Of a stretch of DNA of 64,000 nucleotides, positions 1 through 10,889 are shown piece after piece. The position numbers and the translations under genes are program-made. The notes under the pieces are model-generated. The model had not been told where the DNA came from. It saw nothing but the letters and a program-made list of their open reading frames with translations, and ran no database searches. Numbering within the stretch: the first letter of the stretch is position 1; every line of letters starts with the position of its first letter. This DNA is from Ephemerocybe angulata (taxonomy: Eukaryota; Basidiomycota; Agaricomycetes; Agaricales; Psathyrellaceae): NCBI GenBank assembly GCA_013368325.1, contig JAACJK010000110.1, positions 310,001 to 374,000 on the forward strand. The letters run 5' to 3'.

Positions 1-473
1 GCCTTCGAGGTGTAGGATTAGCGCGGACTGGGAGACGAAGCTCGCGCTGCAGTTGTGGCCTGGGCAGTAGATATCCTTGGAGCGGTGGACGGACGAGTTC
101 ATGTGGCTCCGGAGGTTGTTCGGGTTCTGGAAGAGCCGCCTGCAGGGGGCGCAGTACGAGGCGGAGTGCGCGGCGGACTGGCGCCGGTGCTCGTGCAGGC
201 CGTTATCGTTCTTGAAGATAACACGACAGGTTGCGCACCAGCTATGTTGCGCGTCGTAGTGATCTTCGAGTTCACCTTGGTTGTCGAAGAACTTGTCGCA
301 GCGCTGGCAGTAGCTATGCCGGGGGCTCTGCACCCAGTGCTCCTTGAGCGCGCGAGGGCTGTTGAAGTCGATGTCGCAGCCGTCGCACCAGTTGTGCTCG
401 TAGGACTCGCGGAGGTGATCCTCGTATTGGTATTGGTACCAGAAATTCTCTTGACAATCGTGACAGTAAGGCA
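1..473 (-). CDS. C2H2 zinc-finger protein, 5' part (cut by window edge)
   Basis: The minus strand is open from an ATG at 473 to the left edge, giving 157 codons with no stop. Cys and His pairs recur in C2H2 spacing: MPYCHDC at the start, then WCDGCDIDF, YCQRCDKFF with a following HYDAQH, WCATCRVIF with HEHRRQ, and YCAPCRRLF with a downstream HMNSSVH. This is the arrangement of fungal proteins with several C2H2 fingers of the kind that end in a long acidic or disordered tail. Such proteins are presumed nucleic-acid binding, but no target can be inferred. The start is the first ATG after a stop-rich leader. The long open frame on the opposite strand of the same interval is its antisense shadow. 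The 3' part lies outside the window. Confidence 0.8.
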
Positions 474-1881
474 TGATCGGCTCGGGTGGAGGACAGAAAG
501 TGCGGCTGGGCTAGGTTACGCTTCAACATCTATGTCAGATAACGATGAATATGATTAAAAATGAAACGTACTGCGAGATATCCTGTTACGACGCGTATTG
601 CGACCTGTTACGGGAAAGGCGGGGAAAGGGAAAGGCGTTCCCTTTGTGAGGTAGGAACGACAAAAACCGCGAGGTTCAAGCGCTCGCTGTTAGTAAGGGG
701 GTCAGTACCGGAGATTTCACGCTTACTCGGCGAAGGTCTTTCGAGCGGGGCGTAGAGATACTTTCTCTCTCCGGCAGGGGAAAAGAAAGAGAGGTAAAGT
801 CTGGGCAAGTCAGAAAGGGCTGCGGACGGGTTATAAATGAGAAGGACGGGCGGAGCTCTAATTTTCCGGCACCGCTGACAGCCAACTTCGCCCTGCTGAA
901 CCTCCAACGCAGGCATCTGTCGTTTTCGGCGCATTTCGTGCGGTGACCGAGGTGGAGAGTGTGTTCTTCGGTGGTTCCAAAGGTGCTCTAATCCAACTCT
1001 AATCTTCTCGGAAGTTCGTGCTCATTTCACTCCCTGAACCCTTCTAAGACATCTAATAACGAAGAAGATGCTATATCCGATTTCTGTTCTGGCATTGATA
1101 CGTCTCCTGGTCGGATCTGTGGGCGGACTATAAGAGGAGGGATGGCTGAGAGGTTGTCGATTCTAAAACCTGATTCAGCGGGCGCTTCTGAACTAGCTGC
1201 CGATCCGGCGATAGCCTTGGCAAGCTCGGCCCGCGCCACGTGAGACCGCTAATCATTGCCAGTGATGGTGGGAGTGCTTTACGGGCGCCTTTCTGGCAAG
1301 TGCACCCGGAATACAGGAACGACCACATGCGCTGCCAGGGACAACGAAACCAAGTCGTCTGAGGTCGTCTGGCGCTAGCTGACGCTATATCGAGCACTAT
1401 TGGATGCGCTTAAACCCCAAGATATTGGCGCACGTACCCCGAGGAAATGCCATTGTTACAGAGAGGCTTAGGATGAGAAAGAGGTACCCTTGAAAAGGAG
1501 TCGTCACCTGTAAAGTTACTCCTATTCGTGTACATCGCACTTCTGGTGCCCGACATCGAGGAGCCAGAAGGAAGACCTTTTTGTCAGAAATCCATGAAAG
1601 ATTGCATCAAGGGTTGAGGTCGTCATCAATGACATTGAGCTAATACCTTCGGGCGACGGGAAGCATTGTCGCCATCATTGCCACGGACGGTCGCCGCCAG
1701 CCTTGTCTGCACTACCCTTTACTCCCGCCACGACACAAGGTGTTCGACGAAAGTTATCGAGCTGGCGCTCTAACCTCTCTTGCATCACAGAACCCTTGTG
1801 CCCTTCACATTCTTTCCATTCGCTGCCATTCATTTCCGGCTACAGCCTTCTGATACCAATCCACCACCGACGCCGACTGTA
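474..1881. other. Divergent intergenic region
   Basis: This is the region between the zinc-finger gene (minus) and the TBC gene (plus). I see no coding pattern. An AT-rich TATA-like stretch (ttataaat) lies near 831-838 and pyrimidine-rich tracts lie just before 1882, as expected for promoter and 5' UTR sequence of the two divergent genes. Confidence 0.5.
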
Positions 1882-4800
1882 ATGACACTAGAAGATGTCC
1901 TCTACGACCGTTCGCCAGCTCGAGCACCCCGTCCACAGTCCACCGCCATGCTAGCAACTCCGCCGCGAAACAGAGACAGCGTTCTCTCCACGACCCCGAA
2001 CTCCAGCCCAGCACCGCGCTTTCCCATGGGCCGTAGCCCCCAAAAGGTCGCCTTCAACACCAACTCAGTAACCTCCTCTCAAGCGCCAGCCGCAACCGAG
2101 GATGAAGCAGTTGGTCGCTCCAGCGTGGACAGCTCCGCCATATTCTCGATCTACTCCATGTACGGGTCAGCGGAAGGCGGAGCAAGTTCGGCATCGTTCC
2201 CGGCGGTCCCGCAGCGGCAGAGCGTGCTTTATGGAGGTCGGAGAGAGTCACAAGGCCCAAGCCCCCTCTCGTCGTCGTCGTACAACGCCAGCAATGCCCA
2301 GCAAAGCACAGGCCATACAAACACCGCACCTCCCTGGGCGTCGCATTCCGTTTCGGGACATTACAGTGAAACCGCACAGGAACCGCGGCAAAGGCAGTCC
2401 AGCCAAGGAGGAAGCAGGAGCCATACTCCTGACGCCCACCATCAGCAGCAGCAATATCGACAGCGGAATCAGGAGGATAGAACTGCGCACCCCCAGTTCC
2501 CCGCTGTCGCAGCCTGGACATCCGAAGACGAGCGTGACAGCAACTTCAAGCTTCGATCGTCCATCGGTATAACTGCTACCGCGGCACACTCTTTTTCGCC
2601 CCCGTCCTCATATCATCCGACCACCGCTGGTGTGAATGGAAACCAAACGACCCCTCGATCTTCCCAATTCCCTCCTGCACACGGTACCAGCTCTTACCAC
2701 CAGCGAAACATCAGTGACGACTACGACGACGACGACGAATCCTTGGCGCTCGAGATAGAACTCGGATCGACAGTTGCCGGTGGAAGCAATCCCGCTTCAC
2801 CAACTACCCCTACCTTTAGAGCAGGCTCCATGTCGTTCCTTTCATCCCCGTCCAAGCAAGAGAAGAAGAGTAAAAGGGACAGGGTCAAGTCTACGGCCTC
2901 GACGGCGTCAAGATCGGAGCTAGCATACTTCGATAGTGGCATCATGCCTTCGGTACCGGCCCCTAGACCGCCCAGCTCAACCTCAGCCAACACTAGCAGA
3001 GCCCCGAGTGCTCTTTCAGGAGCGTTTGGAGCAGAGAATAGAGGTTTCGATTCAAAAAGGAGTTCGCGCGTTGATACTAGCGCCAACGGCCGCGATGGTG
3101 TTGGTGAGACTACGTGTCCTCCTATCACTGATACCCATACTAAACCACACTCTTCTTTATCACAGACGACTTTAGCAGCAACGGCACTTACAATGGTGGA
3201 TATGAAGGAAGTATGGGGAAGAACAACAATCGAATGTCAATGTCCAACTGGTTGCCCGACCCAACTTTCAGCGGCTCGTTGTCAATACCGACCAATCTCG
3301 TCGCAGACACAACTATCACCCAGGACCTGTACGACGCGGGTGGGGCCCATCCTGCCAGCCGGTCCCAGCTGAGCCTGCACCAGCAGGCCGTTGCGGCATC
3401 ATCGCAGCGCGAAAGCCAGCCACCGCCCTCCCTCTCGCCTGGAGGCACGTCTCCACAACCACAGTCATTGCACCACACGCTTTCGAACGGCTCCCATTAC
3501 CATTCTTCCCGAAGCTCCTCACCCTCGGTGTCCGTGTATGCTACCCCTTTGACGGCTGTCTCCCCAGCCTCCGATACGATCCTTGGCTCGGCGACAGGTG
3601 ACCTGTATAGAAGTGACAGCCAGGAAAGCGGTGCCCAGATGTCTGTCAACAACCGTCCCTCACTCAAACACCATGCTTCTTCATTGGCTTCCTCAAGACG
3701 AGGTTCACCTGCACCCTCTCTCGTACCTTCCCCCGCACCCCCCTCCGCCTTCCAACCGACAACCCAGCACCACAGCTACCACACCTCCAACAGCTCCAAC
3801 CCCGCCTCTAGGCGCCAAACGCCCTCACCCGCGCTTTCGCGTCAAGGGAGCCTGGCTCCCCAAGCTCCACCGTCTATAAACTACCCCCAGCCGCCCTCGG
3901 ACCCTCGGGACCGGTACGAGAATCCGAACCACTCGCCGCACTCCTCCCTCTCGCACCATTCGACGCAGAGCCACCAGTCCTACGGAGCTTCGAGCGTAAT
4001 CACGAAGGATACCGCTATAAGCGCGATTAGCGGGACTACTGCAACTACGTCTGGCTCGGGGATCGAGCCCTCTGTCCCCCCTCCCATGCCGATGTATAAC
4101 AACTACGGTATGAATGGGAGCTCGCATTCAAACTCGTCCCAGCAACAGTTCTACGCTCCCAATCCTGGGTCGCTTGCAGGCGGCAGTAGCGCCGCTACAC
4201 CGAGATCGCCTTCTCCTCTGGGTCGTATAGGGCAATCGCACGGGGCCGGCAGCCCGTCGGCGGACAGGTCGACTTCCCAATCACACCAAGGGCATCACCA
4301 TCAGTCGTATTCGTCCTCTTCTGGAGGCCATAGGAGTGTAGGTGAGATGCAGGTACCGAGGTTCGACAAGGAGCTGCCGCCGGTGGGGTCGAGCAGGGCG
4401 AGTGTGCAAAGCCATGCCAATGGAACTCGGAGAGAGTCGCCCGTGCCTTCGCTCAACATCAACGGGTCTCCACATATACCAAACGGAAACGGACCTGGGC
4501 CTGGAGGAGTTTCAAGAGACAGCGCTTTCCGCCAGAGTCGTCTGATTCCAGCGATGGGCCAAGGAGGAGTAGCGGGCGTGTCGCCTTCGATCTCTCAGCA
4601 ATCGACTGCCACGGCATCGACGACAGGGACGAGTGCAACTGTGTCTAGCACGGGTGCGACGACCGCGAACAGCTCACCCGACCCGAACGGGCATGGTATT
4701 GGAATTAGCGGGCTGTCAAACCACTCGCCGCATGCATCGCTCACGCCGCACCGTTCGTCGTCGTCGATGCGGAATAGGGGCCCCGCCGGGCCTCACCAGC

Positions 4801-6623
4801 GCGGGAGCCCGCACCAGTCGATGCACTCTGCTACTGTGCGTGGGCAGTTCGGGCCTGGGGGCAGCAGCGTCAAGGCGCATAGCACGCCTTCGCTCGTGCC
4901 CTCGCTTGGGGAGGATTTAGATGCGTTCCATGTGCGGAATACGTATGCGCAGCTGGAGGTGTCTGGTGTGAAGGGGGATGGGTATGAGGAGGGTGTGGAG
5001 CGGACGCGCGCGGCGAGGACGAGGGTGGCGAGCGCGAATGTGAGTCCGAACCCAAGCGTGGGCGATACCGGTGGGAGCGCGGAGGATGGGGCGAGTCCTG
5101 GGTTTGGGAAGGCGACGAGGAGGACGAAGAGCCAGGTGCTGGCGGATGCGGCTGTTGCGGACGAAAATGAGAAAAAGAGGGAGCTGGACCCGAAGGAAAT
5201 CCAGATTTTGAGTAGCCTTGACCGGTAAGAGGCTTTTTCTTAACGGTGTTATCAATTGGCCTAACGGTGTTTTGTAGGTATGGATTCTTCACGGTTCCTT
5301 CGCATGATAGGTTATTCTCGATGCCTTCACAACCTTTCCTTAAGCCTCTTCCCTTCTCCCCATCAGCCGCAGCTTCTGCGGGCCCTCCTTCTCCAAGCGC
5401 TCCATCCTCGCCTACTCCCTCTGCGTCAGGTAATGTCTCCGCATCGCCAAGAACACTGTCCGCCCTTCCGCCAGTCGTTACACCAGGGAAAGAGAACGCG
5501 CGAATAGCGAAGTGGGGTCGGATGCTGATTCCGCACGAGAGGGACGAAGGCGGGAATGTCCAAGCATGGAGGATCAGGCCAAGCAAAGTCAACAAGCTCA
5601 GGCGAAGGACGTACAAGGGCATCCCGGATCGGTGGAGGGCAGCAGCTTGGGAGGTTCTTATGACTGCGTACAGCAGCGGGTCAGAGGAGGGCGGTGACGG
5701 ATCACGGCGCGTGAGTGGGAATGCAGAGCGGAATATCGGGGGCGTATTGGTGGAAACCACGTTGCGGCAGGCGTCGAGCGCGTCGGCTGCGAGCGGGGGC
5801 GTGCGGGAGGTGAGGCAGACGGAGAGGGAGTATCGGGATAATCTGGAGAAGCCTTCGAGCTATGATATTCAGATTGACTTGGACGTGCCGAGGACGATTA
5901 GTGGTCATATCATGTTCAGGACGCGGTATGGTGCTGGGTAAGTTTCTTGAACTCGCCTCTGTTTACATGGAAGCTGATTCTGTTTTCTTCTGTAGTCAAC
6001 GGTCACTGTTCCACGTCCTACACGCCTTCTCACTGCGTTGTGAGACGTGTGGGTACGTCCAGGGCATGGGCCCGATCACCGCCACACTCCTCTCCTACAT
6101 GTCCCCTTCCCTCGCCTATACATCCCTCGTCCGTCTACATGACGCATACTCCCTTCACACCGTCTTTTCCCCTGGCTTCCCCGGCCTCCTTGAAGCCATC
6201 TACGTGCAAGAGCGCCTCACACAAGTCGCTATGCCCGGTGTGTATGCTGCGTTCCAGAAAAATATGATCAGCACGACGAGCTACGCGACGAAGTGGTACA
6301 TCACGCTCTTCGCCAACAGCGTGCCGTTCCAGACGCAGCTGCGGCTGTGGGACGTGTTTCTGCTGGAGGGGTATGATATCTACATTGCCGTGGCGGTGGC
6401 CATTGTGTGGGTGTATCGGGACCACATTACGAGTGCGGCGGCGAACTTTGAGACTGTATTGAGTCTGCTCTCGGGGTTCTTCGTGCCAGAGGACGAGAAT
6501 GTACTTCTGGGGTGGTTGGAGAAGATGTTGGGGGATAAGAGGATCCGGAGTGCGATGAGGGGGTGGAGGATGGAGTGGAGGGAGCTGGTGAGGCAGGGCA
6601 AGGAGGGGACGGCGTTGCTCTGA
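1882..6623 (+). CDS. TBC-domain Rab GTPase-activating protein
   Basis: Four exons: 1882-3103, 3166-5224, 5278-5937 and 5996-6623, about 1522 residues. All introns are 53-62 bp with GT-AG ends and keep frame. The first 1100 or so residues are low complexity, rich in Ser, Pro, Gln and His, and probably disordered. The C-terminal 350 residues form the TBC domain. The motif IQIDLDVPRT supplies the arginine finger (Arg1299) and CGYVQGMG supplies the glutamine finger (Gln1336), so both catalytic residues of the dual-finger mechanism are present. Family knowledge: TBC proteins speed GTP hydrolysis by Rab GTPases on endomembranes. The specific Rab cannot be read from sequence. The start was set at the ATG at 1882 (MTLEDVLYD) because the upstream stretch is pyrimidine-rich and UTR-like. 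Confidence 0.9.
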
Positions 6624-7104
6624 GATGTGAAGCAAAAAGCAGAAGGTTTAATCGCTATCGTTATTGTGTTATTCTAATGATCTTTGTTCGTTCGATTTCT
6701 CGTTCTTTGTGTGCTTATCTTCATCTACTTCTTGCTCCTGGGTTTGTGAGAGTTTCTTGGCCGTCATCACCATATACACACACGTTCATTTATTTTGCTC
6801 ATTCATTCACCATCGCATGCTTTTGGTCTCGTGCTCATCTATCCTCGCTCTTCCTCTTTCATTCTCGCATTCAATAAGTACTCTAATGTTCCATTCATCA
6901 CAGCTATCATCTCGTCTTGATACCCCGCATTTATCTATTCCCATAATACAGCTGGGGGCCGGAAGACATTGAACTCTAGCCAAATTCAACGTTCGTTGAA
7001 TTGAGATTGCCTCACTCTTACGCTCCTCCAAATCTGTGGCCAGCTAATACCAAATAATAATACAGATTCAACGAAGTTTCCTTCCAGGAAGTTCGCCCAG
7101 TAAG
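6624..7104. other. Convergent intergenic region, 3' UTRs
   Basis: T- and C-rich sequence between the TBC gene stop and the stop of the minus-strand DUF6533-like gene. No gene seen; this is consistent with two facing 3' UTRs. Confidence 0.5.
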
Positions 7105-8821
7105 CTAATAATCATTCATTGCAGTCTCCGTGCGGACTCGGACGAAAACCTTGGGCACGGCCATAGAATCGTAAGGCGCGAATTCAACCTCTGTCTGAGA
7201 CTTGTTTGAAGTGCTCTGCCCGTGGCGTGGGAGGTATGGGTTATTGATAGTCGTCGAGATGCCCCGGTCTGAGTGGGCGCGGAGGTCGATGAGCATTCGG
7301 CCTGCAATCAAGCCTTGGGTATGGATCATTACTCTGGAGAGCGGAAGGGTGAATGGGAAGTCAAAAGCTGAAGGATGTGTGGACAGGGGCTTACTGAACC
7401 ATGATAAACTGCATTCCGTTTTGCTACAAACGAGTTAGGAAGCCACTGCGAGGTTAGGAGTGTATAAGGCCTACTGGGGCAGAGTAATCGCAGATGATAT
7501 TTGCAATCGAAAGAGCTACTCAAGCACACGTAAATGGCTGTTGTTGGATAGGATTCTGCGAGGAAGGTGCTCACAAGATAGGCAAATGAAGTAGAATATA
7601 CCATCTCGATAAAACAGCCGAAAGAGGCTCCCAGTACTTCCTGCAGCCATCTGGCGCCGGCGATACGCAATGACAATCATCATGAGAGTTACACCTTTGG
7701 ACAAGAGCTTTAATAAGTCAAGTCTGATATCCCAACCGAAGGACCCACTCGTTAGGCTAACAAGAACTCCCATGAAACATGCAGACAGCAGTCTACTCTG
7801 GGCTTTGGTTGCAATGCATCCCACATTGACGCCCTTGGGTACCGTGAGGACTAGAGGCATAAATCAGCGATGAACCAGGGCCCCCGAAATCGCAGCACTT
7901 ACAATCAAGTGTCCTGACGAACTTGACCAAGAAGTACCACTCGACTGCCCGTATCCCCTGTTGGAATCTGGGGGTTAGCGCTGTCATCTGGGAGGCCGGA
8001 AGAGCTGGGAAGGCATACTGCATAGTATGGGACAAGGAATGCGAGCAAGTACTTGTTCCTCCCGGAAAATGCCCACAATCGTATATAACTTATTGCTGCA
8101 ATGAAGATTAGTTAGCGAGCTACTCTGCGATTGTAACCGAGTACAATATACCCTCGCAAAACATCGTTATGATAAGGCATGAATCTCCGAAAGCAATTCT
8201 TATCAGGCTCCACTTCATGTGTGCAGTATGGTGAAACACTCACAGGCATCCATGATGAAGGGGACGAAGCAGTGAGATCCTGTAAGTGAGCCCGTACCGT
8301 GATCTGTATCATATGCAATATTGAGAGACCAATTGGGCCAAGATTGTTGTGAACCATACGCCAGGTCGATATGGAAGTGTGCACAAAAGGATAGTAGCGC
8401 ACGAGCAAGAACAGAACCTTGACAACGCTCCAGTCTGTTGGCCACATATACTTTATCTGGAAAGTGGATGTAAGTCGCAGCGCTTTCCTGTGAATAGGAT
8501 AACCCGAACCTCATCGGGCAAGGTCTGCAGATAGTCGACCACCTTCCAAAAGGCAGTAAGCGCTTCAGCCGCGTATTGCAAAGGTCGAATGTGCCCCCAC
8601 CACTAAAGCACAGCATCCGATGGCCTGTGGGGAAAGTGAGAACAGAAATGACCTAGTAAAATGGAGACCGCACTGTATACTACCCAAGATGCCATAGGTT
8701 AGTGAGTGTAAAGACGGGAGAGCTGGGTCGAGGGACTCACATTCACAATTAAGTTGGCCTCAATAGCGCTAATCAGCTTTGCGGCTGCTGCTTGAGCTGC
8801 AGCACTGGATGTAGCTGACAT
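7105..8821 (-). CDS. DUF6533-like multi-pass membrane protein
   Basis: A minus-strand gene of about a dozen short exons. Exon 1 is 8741-8821 (27 codons, MSATSSAAAQ to NLIVN). It is followed by a 6-nt exon TATACA (Tyr-Thr) and then exons reading AIGCCALV, VVDYLQTLPDE, and IKYMWPTDWSVVKVLFLLVR with YYPFVHTS. This LPDE-(I/V)-Y-W-P-W-S pattern followed by a hydrophobic helix is the signature I associate with the fungal DUF6533 family. Later exons encode further hydrophobic segments (AISYIRLWAFSG, VTLMMIVIAYRRR, LFYRDGIFYFICL) and a conserved tail EVEFAPYDSMAVP ending at 7105. All introns can be placed without breaking frame, so the gene looks intact. Two relatives lie at 31.5-35.3 kb on the other strand. 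Function unknown; likely a seven-helix membrane protein. Confidence 0.78.
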
Positions 8822-9214
8822 GTCTGAGTACTGGGCAGAGAGAGATGGCTGAGGCGACTCTGCCTTCCAAAAACCTATGTTTGACGCGGGGAAAATTGAG
8901 CTCCAAGGGCGCGGAGCTAGGAAAGTCTTGAATATAAACAACTTCCTTCGAAACCTGTGCTCTCTCAACAAACTTCGAAGATTCGTGTTTGACAGGCTAT
9001 GCTGTAAGGCTAGCGTGGTGGAAGACATGTGTGAGAAGTGCACAAAACATAGAATATAGAAGTGACTATGTGCAAAGGGTGGTGCGCTGACAAGGAAGTT
9101 GATCACTACAGGTCAGTCCAGATGGTCTCGATCAATAGGAGGCTTCAAACGAGATACCGGAACCAGGCCAAACGTCATTTCTTTCCAAAGGCTACATACC
9201 TTGTGGAGATTCTT

Positions 9215-9941
9215 AGCATATCAGGCGTGCTCGTGGCAGACAGTTTGCGTCGTCCGGGTGCATTCTGGTCTGGAAGAAGACAAGAAGAAGGAGTTGGTCA
9301 TGTCGAACTCGGTCCAGAATTTTCCGTGATCGGTGTTGGCTAGGATGTCGTCGATGCGGGTGTCGGTCCTCGGACTACACAGCGGACCTTAGCATTGAGG
9401 GCTCGAGACCGGGGAAGAACATCGACTCGGCCTGGCTTTGGGATTAGGTGGGAACTGCTAGGTTGAAAAGGGCCCAGGGTCGAGGTGGTCTTTGATTATA
9501 GTGGCCAGTGCTTCCTTGCATTTCCTGGGCGTAGCCTAGGAACGCGTCGTAATTCAACGCTCTGCGTCGATGAGTTGAATTCTGCAGATATCAGGCTCGG
9601 TATCCAGGAGGTCGTCGACGTGGAATCTCGCCGAAGACGTCGCAAAATTATTTCGTTGACTGTGACCCTGGCCGCGCCAAGCTCGATGTGCTGGATGAGT
9701 GAGGCGACCATTTTGTGGACCGCGGCTACTCTATAGTCAAAGCCGTCGGAGCGAAAGGGTTTGTCATAAAACCCAGCCATATTTGAAGAAGTCGGGATGC
9801 AAGCTGGAGCAGGGATGCGTAAGGTGTCACGATGTCGGCGTTTTCTTCGGAATCTAAATATCCAGACTCCGAACGGAACCTCCCGGTCCTCCCGGACCTT
9901 GAGTCAAGTCGAGTGTAGCTTCGAAAGGCGGTCATCTGCAT
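9215..9941 (-). mobile_element. Decayed Ty3/gypsy retrotransposon pol fragment
   Basis: Read on the minus strand, three frames together spell the pre-RT and RT start of a Ty3/gypsy polyprotein. NYDAFLGYAQEM with KEALATIIKDHLDPG lies at about 9470-9560, RIDDILANTDHGKFWTEFD at about 9300-9360, and DMTNSFF then QTRMHPDD just below, after a short insertion. The last block is the conserved reverse-transcriptase motif holding the first catalytic Asp. At least three frameshifts and several stops break the frame, so the copy is dead. Upstream, HVDDLLDTEPD resembles the linker before RT. The rest of RT, RNase H and integrase were not found. Confidence 0.8.
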
Positions 9942-10243
9942 CTTTGAGAGGTTTCAGGGGATCAACCGCTCTAGTATAGTTTAGTATTCACTACTCATAT
10001 GCTGGACTTAAGGCCAGAATTGCACTTCTCCGAGTTCAACAACTGTTCAAGACTGCAAATGCGCATGGACAAATGAACCTGGCTTTGTGGGTTTGGTAGC
10101 AGGCTGTGCCGCTAGTCAGCCTTACAGATGTAATGCTATAAAGGAGTCCTGTTCCAGCGACTTGCATATCCGACTCCTTTTGGACGGTGCTCAGCCTTGA
10201 CTCTTTTAGGCGCGCATCAAGCGCCGGTCCATTGGAAGGCGTG

Positions 10244-10265
10244 AGTTCGAACCTGGGCGACGCCA
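10244..10265 (-). other. Primer-binding-site-like sequence of the gypsy relic
   Basis: On the minus strand the segment reads TGGCGTCGCCCAGGTTCGAA, starting with TGG as LTR-retrotransposon primer-binding sites do and running into a TTCGAA T-loop-like core. It lies upstream of the decayed pol fragment in the same orientation, where a PBS is expected. The spacing between the T-loop core and CCA is 3 nt shorter than in a standard tRNA, so priming by a tRNA 3' end is only suggested. Confidence 0.35.
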
Positions 10266-10269
10266 CTTA

Positions 10270-10726
10270 TGGATCAGTAAGTTTTTCCCCAATTCGCTGC
10301 TTCAACCATGGGGGTGGGTATTGGTTCTCAGTCAGAACTATACAGTACGTGTCCCGAAAACCTCGAGCTTTGTCGGAGGGCCTCAGTTGGTCAACTCTAC
10401 GAAGGGGCGAGCCGTAAGGGGCTTGACTCAGAACAAATATAACTTTTATGCACTGCCTTGCTTTTGTCGCCAGGCTGAGATAGATACCCATGGTATAAAT
10501 TACGAATGTCCTTGTATCGTTCGGAAAAGCGCGCTGTTAGCGCGCGGGCGCCAAGATCGAGAGAGGAACGGTTGGCACTCACGCATCTCTCCGTAGGCAC
10601 TGGAAAGGCTACAGCACAACTACAGCACTTCGCTGCGCGGTACCTCCTTGCGATACCTCCAAGGTGGTATGCGTGCACCGGCGCCACCGGTGAACCTGCC
10701 AAAGCGCATCCAAAGAGGGCATAACA
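10270..10726 (-). repeat. Candidate LTR next to the gypsy relic
   Basis: On the minus strand this interval begins TGTTATGCCC and ends CTGATCCA, the TG...CA form of an LTR, and it stops 4 nt before the PBS-like site. No second copy is seen in the window, so both limits are guesses from the end motifs alone. Confidence 0.25.
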
Positions 10727-10801
10727 CAGATATTCTGGTCAACCCACAAGGGACCGCCGCCTCGTGTTCCGCCAACGAGCGCACTCTGCCCGATTGACTT
10801 G

Positions 10802-10889
10802 CTGATAGTGCCTCACTCCGACATAATCCAGCTCTGAAAAGTCGGAGGGGCGCACTCCCCCCGACGCAGTGTTGATAGTGCCTCATTCC
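10802..10889. repeat. Short direct repeat around a GC hairpin
   Basis: Nearly identical 18-mers (tgatagtgcctcactcc and tgatagtgcctcattcc) at 10802-10819 and 10872-10889 flank a hairpin at 10841-10865 with arms gtcggaggg and ccccccgac. No coding context. Confidence 0.4.

Noticed and set aside
55..558. Long open frame of 167 codons on the plus strand
   Set aside because: It is the antisense of the C2H2 zinc-finger gene; its Val/Ala-rich sequence is what results from reading that gene backwards.
608..934. 108-codon open frame on the minus strand
   Set aside because: No recognisable motif; it spans a TATA-like stretch and is more likely promoter or UTR of the zinc-finger gene.
4870..5760. 296-codon open frame on the minus strand
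   Set aside because: It is antisense to TBC gene exons and crosses their real intron; Pro/Ser/Arg-rich shadow composition.
10230..10265. Possible tRNA 3' end with GTTCGAACC
   Set aside because: The flanking bases do not pair as a T-stem and no upstream cloverleaf exists; a retrotransposon PBS-like site on the other strand fits better.
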